64,000 nt of DNA from Alphaproteobacteria bacterium. GTDB lineage: Bacteria; Pseudomonadota; Alphaproteobacteria; UBA2966. A model generated the notes under the pieces. That model was not told the origin of the DNA. It was given only the letters and a program-made list of their open reading frames with translations, and searched no databases. The stretch spans positions 1 through 64,000 of the forward strand of contig JABILA010000056.1 of the NCBI GenBank assembly GCA_018654745.1, written 5' to 3'. Shown piece by piece: positions 8,643-18,714 of the stretch. The position numbers and the translations under genes are program-made. Numbering within the stretch: position 1 is the stretch's first letter; the number at the start of each line of letters is the position of its first letter.

Positions 8643-9837
8643 AAAGCCCCAGCATCATTTTGGCGACGATATTGCGTTGAACCTCGTTCGAGCCACCGTA
8701 AATAGTCGCGGCACGCTGATAGAGATTGTCGGCCTGATTGCCATGAGCATGGTCCGGTCCAATGGGCCCGTCGTTGCGAGCCCCCGTTTCCTCGTCGGTC
8801 TCGTACGGCGTGCCGTAAACACCCAACGCTTCAACCAGCAGGCCCTTCAGCGTCTGGGCAATTTCCGCACCCTTGATTTTCAGCATTGACGGTTCAGCTG
8901 TCAGTTTGCGACCAGCCATGTCCTGGGATAAATATCTGAGCTCTGAATATTCCAGCGCCATCAGATCGACTTCCAGTTTGGCGATCTTGCGTTTGAAATC
9001 CGGGTCATCGAGCAAGCGCCCACCGTAAGCCACTTCCTTGCCGGCAATTTCGATCAATCGCGTGAGCTGATATTTTGAGCGTGCGACCCGGGCCACCAGG
9101 TTGCGCTCGTTGCCCAACAGGAATTTGGCGTAGGTCCAGCCCTTGTCTTCTTCCCCGACACGGTTGGCAATCGGCACCCGGACGTCATCAAAGAAGACTT
9201 CGTTCAGGCTGTGTTCGAGATCGATACCAATAATTGGACGCACCGTAATACCAGGGCTGTCCATTGGGATCAGGACAAAGGAAATGCCTTCCTGGTTTTT
9301 CACTTCTGTGTTCGTGCGCACAAGGCAGAACATCATGTCGGCAAGGTGGGCCCAGCTGGTCCAGATTTTTTGCCCATTGATCACATAATCATCGCCATCC
9401 CGCACGGCGCGGGTCTTGAGGGACGCGAGGTCCGACCCCGACCCCGGTTCGGAATAGCCCTGACACCACAAGGCGTCGGTATTCAGAATGTCCGGCAGGT
9501 ATTTGGCTTTTTGCTCGTCGCTGCCGAAGGTATAAATTACCGGCCCGACCATGCTGACACCGAAGGGGCTGACGCCCGGTGCACCGGACAAGGCATATTC
9601 AGAGTTATAGATAAACTTCTTCGTCAGGGACCAGCCGGGACCGCCGTGTTCTTCTGGCCAGTTCGGTGCAATCCAGCCTTTGGCGGCCAGCTTTTTTTGC
9701 CACAGGATCATGTGCTCGCGGGTGATATGCAATCCCCGGTCAGAGCGATCCTTGACGTCAGCGGGCAGGTTTTCCACCAGGAATGTTCGAACCTCGTGCT
9801 GAAATTCCAGGTCTTCTGCGCTGAAAGATAAATCCAT
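8641..9837 (-). CDS. Acyl-CoA dehydrogenase, pimeloyl-CoA dehydrogenase large-subunit type (PimC-like)
   Basis: MDLSFSAEDLEFQHEVRTFLVENLPADV...WCQGYSEPGSGSDLASLKTRAV...IYGGSNEVQRNIVAKMMLGL. Start moved to internal MDLSF. Confidence 0.93.
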   Translation of the reverse strand: MDLSFSAEDLEFQHEVRTFLVENLPADVKDRSDRGLHITREHMILWQKKLAAKGWIAPNWPEEHGGPGWSLTKKFIYNSEYALSGAPGVSPFGVSMVGPVIYTFGSDEQKAKYLPDILNTDALWCQGYSEPGSGSDLASLKTRAVRDGDDYVINGQKIWTSWAHLADMMFCLVRTNTEVKNQEGISFVLIPMDSPGITVRPIIGIDLEHSLNEVFFDDVRVPIANRVGEEDKGWTYAKFLLGNERNLVARVARSKYQLTRLIEIAGKEVAYGGRLLDDPDFKRKIAKLEVDLMALEYSELRYLSQDMAGRKLTAEPSMLKIKGAEIAQTLKGLLVEALGVYGTPYETDEETGARNDGPIGPDHAHGNQADNLYQRAATIYGGSNEVQRNIVAKMMLGL

Positions 9838-9884
9838 TTTTGCCACCATTATTCGTTGTCGTTGCAAGCCCCGTGTTCGGGCGT

Positions 9885-10568
9885 TCAGGCCGGATCGTCA
9901 AACCCTGCAAATGTCGTAAAATCATCAATGTCCTGTCGCGTCGTGCGCCAGTTATTGATCGGATGATCCGTGTCCATATAGCCAAGACCCATGCCGCAAA
10001 AGATCATGCGGTCGTCGGGAACTTTCAGATATTCAGAAACAGTTTTTGGCCACATCGCCCAGACCTGTTGTGGACAGGTGTGCAGGCCTTCCGCACGGGC
10101 CGTCAACATGACCGATTGCAACAGCATACCCATATCCGCCCAGTGCCCCTGCCCCATAGACCGATGGATCGTGTACATGAAGCCCACTGGCGCACCAAAA
10201 AACCTGAGATTCTGGCTGTACTGATGAATACGCCCGGCCCGGTCATCCCGGGCGATGTTTACGGACCCATACATGTCTTCAGCACATTCCCAGCGCCGTG
10301 CGTTATAGGGATCAATCAGGTTTTCAGGATGAATCGGGTATTCGGCTCCTTCACCTTTGGGGAACAAATGATCCTGAGCCATAACCCGATCAACCAGTCC
10401 CTGCAGAACGTCTCCCGTCATGACATCAATATGCCAGGGTTGCACATTGCTGCCCGAAGGCGACCAGCGTGCAGTCTCCAGAATTTTCCGCACCAATACT
10501 TGTGGCACAGGCTTGTCTGAGAACTGGCGACAGCTTTGCCGGGTTCGAATAGCTTCCTGAACATCCAT
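9885..10568 (-). CDS. Nitroreductase family protein
   Basis: IRTRQSCRQFSDKPVPQVLVRKILETARWSPSGSNVQPWHIDV is the FMN nitroreductase N-terminus. Confidence 0.93.
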   Translation of the reverse strand: MDVQEAIRTRQSCRQFSDKPVPQVLVRKILETARWSPSGSNVQPWHIDVMTGDVLQGLVDRVMAQDHLFPKGEGAEYPIHPENLIDPYNARRWECAEDMYGSVNIARDDRAGRIHQYSQNLRFFGAPVGFMYTIHRSMGQGHWADMGMLLQSVMLTARAEGLHTCPQQVWAMWPKTVSEYLKVPDDRMIFCGMGLGYMDTDHPINNWRTTRQDIDDFTTFAGFDDPA

Positions 10569-10583
10569 GATGATCTGAAGCCC

Positions 10584-11039
10584 TTAAACCGGACGCTTTT
10601 TCATCAAGCCAGTGCGTTTGCAGTTGGCGACCAGTTCGTTGTTCTGATTAAAGCCTTCATGCTGGAAAACGACGATGCCGTTTGTGGGACGGGATTTGCT
10701 TTCACGTGTTTCCAGAATCGTTGTCCGGGCATGAATTGAATCGCCATGGTAAACCGGCTTGGGGAAGTTCATGTCCGTCATCGCCAGATTGCCAACCGTG
10801 GTACCCAGCGTCGTATCCGTAACCGAAACACCGATCACCAGCCCTATTGTAAAGAGGCTGTTGACCAGTGGTTTGCCAAATTCTGAATTTTCAGCAGCCC
10901 AGTGAAAATCGATATGCAGGGGCTGCGTATTATATGTGGCGTTGCAGAACCACATATTGTCCGCCTCGGTAATTGTGCGGGTAATCGCGTGGTCAAAAAC
11001 CATGCCTTCTTCGAATTCTTCAAACCAGAGACCGGCCAT
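10584..11039 (-). CDS. MaoC family dehydratase
   Basis: GMVFDHAITRTITEADNMWFCNATYNTQPLHIDFHWAAENSEFGKPLVNSLFTIGLVIGVSV. Confidence 0.92.
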   Translation of the reverse strand: MAGLWFEEFEEGMVFDHAITRTITEADNMWFCNATYNTQPLHIDFHWAAENSEFGKPLVNSLFTIGLVIGVSVTDTTLGTTVGNLAMTDMNFPKPVYHGDSIHARTTILETRESKSRPTNGIVVFQHEGFNQNNELVANCKRTGLMKKRPV

Positions 11040-11099
11040 TTTGTTCCCTTTTCCATGTCTTTTCGATACAGATGTTTGCGTATTTCCGTATAAAGTTCT

Positions 11100-11113
11100 A
11101 TTATTCGAATAAT
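11100..11113. promoter_or_regulatory. 14-bp perfect palindrome ATTATTCGAATAAT in a divergent promoter region
   Basis: Read directly; lies between the divergent MaoC (ends 11039, -) and CaiB (starts 11180, +) genes. Confidence 0.5.
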
Positions 11114-11179
11114 ATCCAACGCTAACCAGCCCGTCAATGTACTGATTGGCATGACCGGGAAGAAAGCGAAAATTACCAC

Positions 11180-12352
11180 GTGAACACTGATCAATCTGAC
11201 GGATGGCAACCGCTTAAAGGCTTGAAAGTTATAGATTTTTCCATGCTGCTGCCCGGTCCACTGGCGACCCTGATCATGGCAGATCTGGGCGCGGAAGTTA
11301 TCAAGGTTGAACCGCCGGGCGGTGATTATGCCCGCCATATGAAAAGTTTCCTGTTCGAAGGGGCCAACCGTAACAAATCCAGCATCGTCGTCGATCTGAA
11401 GGCACCCCAGGCCAGTGATATCATCAAAAGACTGGCCGAATATGGCGATGTCGCTATCGAGGGTTTTCGCCCTGGTGTCGCCAGTCGCCTTGGCATTGGT
11501 CCCGAACAATTGCAGGCCATTAATCCGGCCCTGATCTATTGTTCCCTGTCAGGATTTGGCCAGACCGGCCCGATCAGCACCAAGGCCGGACATGATCTGG
11601 CCTATATCGCCATGGGCGGCGGCCTGGCCCAGCGCGGACAATTGCGCCAGGCACCCAGCCGGTCATCCCTGCCCGTCGCTGATATTGCAGGGGGCTCCTT
11701 TGCCGCGGTGGCTATCCTTGCCGCCATGCACGACCGCAAGGAAGGTGAAACAGGTGCCGTGCTTGATCTCAGCCTCTATGAATCAGTGCTCTATTCCAGT
11801 GCCATCCGGTTCGGGTTTGAAACATCTGTGGACGAAAACAATCATCTTTATCCGGCCAATGACTTGTTCACCTGTGGAGATGGTCGCCAGATCGCCCTGA
11901 CCATTGTTGAAACCAAGTTCTGGGATAGTTTTGTCGAGGTCACCCGGGAAATCCAGCCCGCGTTCGGACAGAACGCATTCGCCACCGAGGAAGGTCGGCT
12001 GGAAAATTCAGACAAGTTGATGGCGTTGCTGGATGAACTTTTTGCCTCTCAGCCCGCCGCTCACTGGATTGCGTTCCTCGATCCGGCAGATGTACCGGCA
12101 ACAATTTGCGTCAGCAATCAGGAAACCATCACCAGCGACCATGCCAAAGCCAGAGCCATGCACATGAAAAGCGGTGAGACAACCGTGATGCCCTTTCCGG
12201 TCATCGCCAGCGGTCAACATGTCACTTCAAATCAGCGAACAGCCCCGGCCCGAAGTATTGACGCGACAAAAATCATGGGCAAACTTGGATATTCAGCAAG
12301 TGAAATATCCGACCTGGCCGCGCAGTCCATCATCGAGGTACCGGACAAATGA
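11180..12352 (+). CDS. CaiB/BaiF CoA-transferase family protein (GTG start)
   Basis: LKVIDFSMLLPGPLATLIMADLGAEVIKVEPPGGDYAR; NRNKSSIVVDLKAP; typical class III CoA-transferase. Confidence 0.94.
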   Translation: MNTDQSDGWQPLKGLKVIDFSMLLPGPLATLIMADLGAEVIKVEPPGGDYARHMKSFLFEGANRNKSSIVVDLKAPQASDIIKRLAEYGDVAIEGFRPGVASRLGIGPEQLQAINPALIYCSLSGFGQTGPISTKAGHDLAYIAMGGGLAQRGQLRQAPSRSSLPVADIAGGSFAAVAILAAMHDRKEGETGAVLDLSLYESVLYSSAIRFGFETSVDENNHLYPANDLFTCGDGRQIALTIVETKFWDSFVEVTREIQPAFGQNAFATEEGRLENSDKLMALLDELFASQPAAHWIAFLDPADVPATICVSNQETITSDHAKARAMHMKSGETTVMPFPVIASGQHVTSNQRTAPARSIDATKIMGKLGYSASEISDLAAQSIIEVPDK

Positions 12353-13605
12353 TCAAGACCGTCAATGCTGGCGATTTGAACCTGGCGGACCACATCCGGC
12401 CCGGCGACATGATCGTCTGGGGCCAGGCTTCATCGGAACCTGTCGCCTTGATTGAGTTGCTGATTGAACAGCGCGCGACCATTGGCAAGATCAAGGCCTT
12501 CATCGGTCTTTCCCTGACCCGGACCTTACAGCCGGAACATACCGACTTCATTTCCCTGACAAGCTATGGCGCGCTGGGCACAAGTTCAAAGCTGGCGGCA
12601 GCCGGTGTGCTGAGCCTTCTGCCCTGCCATTATTCTTCGATCCCGAACCTGATGGACAGTGGGCGCTTGCCCGTGGATGTTGTTTTTGTCCAGATCAGTG
12701 AACCCGGACCGGATGGCACGCACAGCCTTGGTTTTTGTAACGACTATATGAAAAATGCCATAAAAAAGGCGCGCTTGGTGATTGCTGAAATCAATCCGAA
12801 TGTGCCGTGGTCGCGCATGGATGGGCCACTGGATGAAGAGAAAATCGATATTGCCATTTTTGCTGACTATGTGCCGGCTTCCCTGCAGACACCGGAACCA
12901 GGAGAGGTCGAACTGAAAATTGCGGCCCACGTGGCCAGCGTGATCGAAGATGGTGCGACCCTGCAATATGGCATTGGCGCGATCCCATCGGCTATTCTGA
13001 ATGCTCTGGGTGGGCACAGGGACCTGGGTCTGCATTCCGGTTTGATATCAGACGAAGTCATTGACCTGATTGAAGGCGGTGTGATCACAAATTCTCGCAA
13101 GGCGGTGCATACCGGCATCAGCATTGGTGCCATCGCCATTGCAGGCCCCAGGCTGAAAGACTTTTTGCACGACAACGCAGCATTTGAAATGCACCCGTCA
13201 TCTGTGACGCACGGCCCTGCCACGCTGGCCCGGATTGATAACCTGGTCGCCATGAATTCAGCACTGGAAGTCGATCTCTATGGCCAGATCAATGCGGAAC
13301 AGGTTGGGGACAGATATCTGGGCGGCATTGGCGGACAGGTGGATTACATGCACGCCGCAACCACAGCGGCAAACGGTATCTCGCTGATTGCCATGCCGGC
13401 ATCATTAGGTCGTTCCGGCGGCAGCAGGATCACGACAAAACTTGGCGGCCCCTTTGTGACGACCTGCCGCACGGATGTCGACATGGTGGTCACCGAATTT
13501 GGCATTGCTGATTTGCGCGGGAAAACCCTTGAACAGCGCGCCGCCAGCATCATCGACATCGCTTTGCCTGAATACAGGGATGAGTTGAAGCGTTTCCGGA
13601 TTTGA
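12349..13605 (+). CDS. Acetyl-CoA hydrolase/transferase family protein (class I CoA-transferase, Cat1-like)
   Basis: GATLQYGIGAIPSAILNALGGHRDLGLHSGLISDEVIDLIEGG; ATG overlaps the CaiB stop (ATGA). Confidence 0.92.
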   Translation: MIKTVNAGDLNLADHIRPGDMIVWGQASSEPVALIELLIEQRATIGKIKAFIGLSLTRTLQPEHTDFISLTSYGALGTSSKLAAAGVLSLLPCHYSSIPNLMDSGRLPVDVVFVQISEPGPDGTHSLGFCNDYMKNAIKKARLVIAEINPNVPWSRMDGPLDEEKIDIAIFADYVPASLQTPEPGEVELKIAAHVASVIEDGATLQYGIGAIPSAILNALGGHRDLGLHSGLISDEVIDLIEGGVITNSRKAVHTGISIGAIAIAGPRLKDFLHDNAAFEMHPSSVTHGPATLARIDNLVAMNSALEVDLYGQINAEQVGDRYLGGIGGQVDYMHAATTAANGISLIAMPASLGRSGGSRITTKLGGPFVTTCRTDVDMVVTEFGIADLRGKTLEQRAASIIDIALPEYRDELKRFRI

Positions 13606-13745
13606 GAGGCACGTGGCAGAAAATTATCCAATCTCAAGTATCGATACTATTTCTGATGTGCTATTCCAAGCGCATCAGGGTGCTGTTGCCCTGGATGCCC
13701 TGATCAACCCTTGCGGCATATGACTTTCTACATTTTCAGGTCCGG

Positions 13746-15149
13746 ATGAAATCCCCTTCACGGCTGCGCCGTACGTCATCTTCCTTGCTGGTGATCATAT
13801 TTCTGGCCGCCGTCTGTCGTGAAATCGGAGCTGGTAGCTGGTCTATCGTTATTTCAGGCACCGGCTTGCTCATCTTCATTGGCCTTGAATGGCGGCAAAT
13901 GGCAGGTGTCGCCAAGGCCACTTTCATGGTTGCAATCGCTATTTTTGCCGTGCTTGCAAGTCAGGGGCAAATTTCCCTGGACCTGATTGAAAAAGCCTTT
14001 GTCAGAGCTACTTTCTTTTCCTTCTTCGTGACTTCACTGGATATCCTGAGGTCTGCGGCCCAAACCTCCCCCATGATCCGGCATTGCGGCAAACTGATTA
14101 TCGATCAGCCACCGGGCCGCCGATATGCGGTGCTGACCTATGGCGGTCATATGTTTGGCATATTGTTGAATATGGGTGCTCTTAACCTGTTGGGCACCAT
14201 GGTTCGCCGTTCAATAGACAGCGACCAGGTTGATGTGGAAGACCGCATCCGGGAAATGCGTCTGCAACGCATGACCATGGCCCTGATGCGAGGATTTTGC
14301 GCCCTTCCCTTATGGGCACCAACATCCGTAGCAGTCGTGCTTGTTTTGACCGGGCTGCCTGACACAACATGGTTTGATGTTGCCCCCTATGCCATGACAA
14401 CTGCCTTTATCTATATTTCCTTTGGCTGGTTTATCGACAGACTGTCCTTTCCACGACCACGAATAATTCAGAAAGCCGGCAGCCTGCGAGGTGTTCTTTA
14501 TTCGCTGCTGCCGTTACTGGCCTTGAACGTTGTTGTTCTTGGCACCGCATTTCTGCTTTCGTGGCTGTCGCCGCTGAGGTTGATCGGTGCCCTGCTGATC
14601 TGTGTGCCGATATTTGGCATCGGCTGGCTGATTATACAAAGGAGCAGTGCCGGATTACCCCTGGCCTTTCGAATGACGGGGCGACGTCTGGCCTACAAGG
14701 TTGTTCCGGGATTAAGCGACCTGCGGACGGAAATCTGTGTTCTTGCCAGCTCGGCTTTCATCAGTATTGTCCTGTTGCCGCAAATTGATGTAACCGCGCT
14801 AAGCGATCTGATTATGCAAAATGGCCTTGGCGCCGGTGCTGTGTTGGTCATGACACTGTGGTTTATCAGCATTGCGGGTCCTCTGGGCTTTAACCCGATC
14901 ATTTCGGTTTCACTGGCTGTGGAAACACTGGCGAGCTTGCCAGGGCTACACATCTCACCTGTCCTGATCCTGATGACCTGCACCCTCGCCTGGGCCCTGG
15001 TCACCGGTGTTTCCCCGTTTTCAGCAGCCGAAAGACTGACCAGCCGCTGTATCCGGAAATCTCCATTTGTGATCGGGCCACGCTGGAACATGGTTTTCAC
15101 CCTGAGCGTGTTGATTAGCGCAAGTATTTTCCTGCTGATCGCCGCCTGA
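13746..15149 (+). CDS. Polytopic membrane protein of uncharacterised family (candidate transporter)
   Basis: 467 aa with many hydrophobic segments; FGILLNMGALNLLG, MALMRGFCALPLWAPTSVAVVLVL, GPLGFNPIISVSLAVETL, ALVTGVSPFSAAERLTSR resemble discontinuous-helix motifs of ion-transporter (IT) superfamily carriers. Confidence 0.75.
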   Translation: MKSPSRLRRTSSSLLVIIFLAAVCREIGAGSWSIVISGTGLLIFIGLEWRQMAGVAKATFMVAIAIFAVLASQGQISLDLIEKAFVRATFFSFFVTSLDILRSAAQTSPMIRHCGKLIIDQPPGRRYAVLTYGGHMFGILLNMGALNLLGTMVRRSIDSDQVDVEDRIREMRLQRMTMALMRGFCALPLWAPTSVAVVLVLTGLPDTTWFDVAPYAMTTAFIYISFGWFIDRLSFPRPRIIQKAGSLRGVLYSLLPLLALNVVVLGTAFLLSWLSPLRLIGALLICVPIFGIGWLIIQRSSAGLPLAFRMTGRRLAYKVVPGLSDLRTEICVLASSAFISIVLLPQIDVTALSDLIMQNGLGAGAVLVMTLWFISIAGPLGFNPIISVSLAVETLASLPGLHISPVLILMTCTLAWALVTGVSPFSAAERLTSRCIRKSPFVIGPRWNMVFTLSVLISASIFLLIAA

Positions 15150-15258
15150 ACATAGATCAGACACGTTCCAGTTTGCGAATTTCTTCTCGACATTTGGTTC
15201 GCTAGCTAACTATATTCATAGCTGGACAAATGTAGTGTGTGAGCAGGAAATTCAGCAA

Positions 15259-17082
15259 ATGACGACAAACACCATTTCCATCGGGGGCGCGTGCGGCTAT
15301 TGGGGCGAAAGCGCCATGGCAACACCGCAGTTATTAAAGGCCGCTGCAGACGAAAACCGGCCCCTGGATTATCTGGTTTATGACTATCTGGCAGAAGTTT
15401 CCATGTCGATTATGGCCCGGGCCCGGGCCAAAGATCCCGACGCCGGATATGCCGCAGACTTTGTTGCTGTCGTTCTGAAAAAGAACCTTGCACAAATTGC
15501 CAAACAAGGCGTCAAAGTCATTTCCAATGCGGGTGGGGTTAATCCCCGGGCCTGTGGCGCGGCGATCCGCGCCCTGGTTTCGGACCTTGGCCTTGATCTG
15601 AAAGTTGCTGTCGTGCTCGGCGATGATCTGATCGACAAGGGTGATGAGCTGACAAAGCTGGCACCGTCCGAAATGTATTCCGGCATTGCCTTGCCGGAGA
15701 TTTCCAAACTGGCCAGTGCCAACGCCTATCTGGGTGCTTTCCCTATTGCCGAAGCTTTGGCACAAGGTGCAGACATCGTCATTACCGGACGCTGTGTCGA
15801 CAGTGCCGTCACCCTGGGGGCCTGCATCCACGAATTTGGCTGGTCGGCTGATGACTGGGACAAGCTGGCCTGCGGCACTCTGGCCGGACATATTCTGGAA
15901 TGTGGTCCGCAAACCACGGGCGGTAACTTCACAGACTGGGAACAAATCATTGCCGATGGCATCGATGGCATCGTCGATATTGGCTACCCCATAGCAGACC
16001 TGTCTGCGGACGGAAGTTTCGTTGTTGGCAAGCCCAAAGCAACAGGCGGACTTGTCAGCATCGGCACCGTATCTGAACAAATGTTGTACGAGATCGGCGA
16101 TCCCCAGGCCTATATCGTGCCGGATGTGGTTTGTGATTTCTCGACTGTCAAAATTGTCCAGGAAGGGCCGGACCGGGTTCATGTTTCGGGCGCAACCGGT
16201 TACCCGGCCACCGATACCTACAAAGTCAGCGTTACCTATGCAGATGGCTTTCGGGGCGGTGTTTTGCGCACGCTGTATGGCATTGATGCAGACAAAAAAG
16301 CGCAAGTATATGTCGACGCGGTGCTGGCCCGGGCCCGCAATACCTTGCGCGGATCAAACCTTGGCGATTTCAGTGAAACCAGTGTCGAAATCCTGGGGGC
16401 AGAAAGTCAGTATGGCGATCACAGCCAGGGGGCCGGGTCACGTGAAGTCGTGGTCAAGCTGGCCGCCAAACATGAAGATCAAAAAGCGATTGGAATCTTG
16501 TTGAAAGAAGCCAGCGGTATTGGCCTCGCAACACCCCCCAGTGGCTCGGGCTTCCAGGGTGGGCGATCAAAACCATCACCTGTGATCCGGCTTTTTTCTT
16601 TCCTGATTGCCAAGAATTCCTTGCCGGTCACGATCGAGATTGATGGCCGGAAGATCGCCTTCGAAGCTGCTTCGACAGCCGTCTTTAACGCCGACAGCAT
16701 CACCCGACCGCAGCCACCTGCAGCACCGGATCTCAGCGGAGACACAACAACCGTGCCGCTGGTCAAACTGGTTTGGGGGCGCAGTGGCGACAAGGGAGAC
16801 AAGGCCAACATCGGCCTGATTGCGCGCAAGCCGGAATATCTGCCGCTGGTCTGGGCCTCTCTGACGGAAGAAGTTGTCGCCAGTCGCTTCGCCCATTTTC
16901 TGGAAGGCAAAACCGAACGCTTTTTGATGCCAGCGCCAAATGCGATCAACTTCCTGCTGCATGATGCATTGGGAGGCGGTGGTGTTGCCAGCTTGCGCAA
17001 TGATGCCCAGGGCAAGGGCTTTGCGTCCTTGTTGCTGGATCAGCCTGTCGAAGTTCCGATCGAGCTTGCCAGGAACCTGTAA
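15259..17082 (+). CDS. Acyclic terpene utilisation AtuA family protein (DUF1446) with C-terminal AtuA-like domain
   Basis: ISIGGACGYWGESAMATPQLLKAAADENRPLDYLVYDYLAEVSMSIMARARAKDPDAGYAADFV; NAGGVNPRACGAAI; C-terminal LVWGRSGDKGDKANIGLIARKPEY. Confidence 0.93.
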   Translation: MTTNTISIGGACGYWGESAMATPQLLKAAADENRPLDYLVYDYLAEVSMSIMARARAKDPDAGYAADFVAVVLKKNLAQIAKQGVKVISNAGGVNPRACGAAIRALVSDLGLDLKVAVVLGDDLIDKGDELTKLAPSEMYSGIALPEISKLASANAYLGAFPIAEALAQGADIVITGRCVDSAVTLGACIHEFGWSADDWDKLACGTLAGHILECGPQTTGGNFTDWEQIIADGIDGIVDIGYPIADLSADGSFVVGKPKATGGLVSIGTVSEQMLYEIGDPQAYIVPDVVCDFSTVKIVQEGPDRVHVSGATGYPATDTYKVSVTYADGFRGGVLRTLYGIDADKKAQVYVDAVLARARNTLRGSNLGDFSETSVEILGAESQYGDHSQGAGSREVVVKLAAKHEDQKAIGILLKEASGIGLATPPSGSGFQGGRSKPSPVIRLFSFLIAKNSLPVTIEIDGRKIAFEAASTAVFNADSITRPQPPAAPDLSGDTTTVPLVKLVWGRSGDKGDKANIGLIARKPEYLPLVWASLTEEVVASRFAHFLEGKTERFLMPAPNAINFLLHDALGGGGVASLRNDAQGKGFASLLLDQPVEVPIELARNL

Positions 17083-18704
17083 TGACCATTTTTGTTTCCA
17101 AAACGAATACGTCCTCCGACGCGTATCTGACAAACCGCGCCGATATGTTGGTGCTGGTCGACGAACTGCATGCGCTGAAAGACCGGGCCCGGCAATTGTC
17201 GGAACGCCGCCGCCCTCGTTTTGAGGAACGCGGCCAGTTAACCCCGCGTGAGCGTGTCGCCCGTGTCCTTGATCCCGGCCTGCCCTTTCTGGAGCTTTAT
17301 GGCCTCGCCAATTACACCGTCGACACAGAAGATCGTGAAAAAAGTATTCCGGGGGCCAACACCATTGCTGGTATCGGTTTTGTCAGCGGCGTTCGCTGTA
17401 TGATTTACGCCAGTGACAGCGGCATCAATGCCGGTGCCATGACCCAGAAGTCCGGCGAAAAAATGCGCAGCTGCCTGGATATGGCCCTGTTGCACAAATT
17501 ACCCTTTGTTCATTTGGTCGAAAGCGCCGGTGCAAACCTTATGCAATATCAGGTGGAAGCCTGGGCCCATGGTGGCGGTGCCTTTGCGCGTCTGGCAAAA
17601 TTAAGTGCTGCGGGTATTCCAACCTTTGTTGTCCTGCACGGGCCATCGACCGCCGGTGGTGCCTATTTCCCGGGCATGAGCGACTATGTCATTGGCATCA
17701 AGGGCCGTGGCCGCATGTCCCTGGGGGGAGCAGCCCTGGTCAAGGCTGCAACCGGCGAAGAAGCAGATGACGAAGAACTGGCCGGATCAGAGATGCATTC
17801 GTCCGTCACAGGTACCGTTGAATATCTGGCGGAAGATGATGCGCACGGCCTGATCATCGCGCGGGAAACAATCGGACGGCTGGGCTGGAACGAACGCTGC
17901 CCCAAACCAGATCGCCCCGCCTTTGATGAACCCCTTTATGATCCCGATGAAATCGCTGGCGTTGTGCCCATCGATTACCGCAAGCCCTATGATGTACGCG
18001 AGGTTGCCGCACGCCTGGTAGACGGATCAGACTTCGAGGATTTCAAACCCCGCTATGGCGTCAACATTGTTTGCCTGCAGGCAAAAATCTTTGGTCACGC
18101 CGTTGGTGTAGTCGGCAACAACGGCCCGATGGATCCAAAAGAAGCCACCAAGGCAGCACAGTTCTTTCAGTTATGTGACGCGGCTGACATGCCGTTGATC
18201 ATGTTGAACAACATTACCGGCTTTATGGTAGGCAAGAATTACGAACAAGGCGGCATGATCAAACATGGCTCGAAAATGATCCAGGCCATTACCAATGTGC
18301 GTGTGCCCAAGATAACGTTCTATATCGGTGCCAGTTTTGGGGCCGGGAATTATGGCATGGCGGGTTATGCCTATGATCCGGACTTTTTGTTTGCCTGGCC
18401 CAATGCCTCGACCGGTGTCATGGGCGGTGAACAAGCGGCCACCACCATGGATCAGGTCACCCGTGCCGGTGCACTGCGCAAAGGCGAAGCGATTGATGAA
18501 GAAGCACTGGCGCGCCAGAAGCAAAAACTGATCGATCATTTCGACAGCCAGGCCGACGCTTTTTATACCTCGGGCCACATGCTGGATCAGGGCGTGATTG
18601 ACCCCCGTGATACCCGCAAGGTCATTGGCTTTGCGCTGGAAACAATTCAGGAAGGTCGGACAAGACCGCTGCAACCCAACGCTTTTGGCGTGGCGCGGAT
18701 GTGA
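17082..18704 (+). CDS. Acyl-CoA carboxylase, carboxyltransferase (beta) subunit
   Basis: RERVARVLDPGLPFLELYGLANY; GPSTAGGAYFPGMSDYVIGIKGRGRMSLGGAALVKAATGEEADDEELAGSEMHS; MCC/AtuC-like. Confidence 0.94.
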   Translation: MTIFVSKTNTSSDAYLTNRADMLVLVDELHALKDRARQLSERRRPRFEERGQLTPRERVARVLDPGLPFLELYGLANYTVDTEDREKSIPGANTIAGIGFVSGVRCMIYASDSGINAGAMTQKSGEKMRSCLDMALLHKLPFVHLVESAGANLMQYQVEAWAHGGGAFARLAKLSAAGIPTFVVLHGPSTAGGAYFPGMSDYVIGIKGRGRMSLGGAALVKAATGEEADDEELAGSEMHSSVTGTVEYLAEDDAHGLIIARETIGRLGWNERCPKPDRPAFDEPLYDPDEIAGVVPIDYRKPYDVREVAARLVDGSDFEDFKPRYGVNIVCLQAKIFGHAVGVVGNNGPMDPKEATKAAQFFQLCDAADMPLIMLNNITGFMVGKNYEQGGMIKHGSKMIQAITNVRVPKITFYIGASFGAGNYGMAGYAYDPDFLFAWPNASTGVMGGEQAATTMDQVTRAGALRKGEAIDEEALARQKQKLIDHFDSQADAFYTSGHMLDQGVIDPRDTRKVIGFALETIQEGRTRPLQPNAFGVARM

Positions 18705-18714
18705 GGGCCGGATC

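Noticed and set aside
11180-13605. Idea that the window is a secondary-metabolite or PKS-type cluster because of many CoA enzymes
   Set aside because: No KS, AT, ACP or NRPS domains; the gene set fits beta-oxidation-type catabolism.
15334-16305. 323-aa minus-strand ORF
   Set aside because: Exact antisense of the AtuA-family gene; low-complexity mirror translation with no domain signature.
18598-18714. N-terminal extension of the biotin carboxylase ORF as given in the track
   Set aside because: Overlaps the beta-subunit gene out of frame; the real start is MRTFKSILVANRGEIAVR at 18715.
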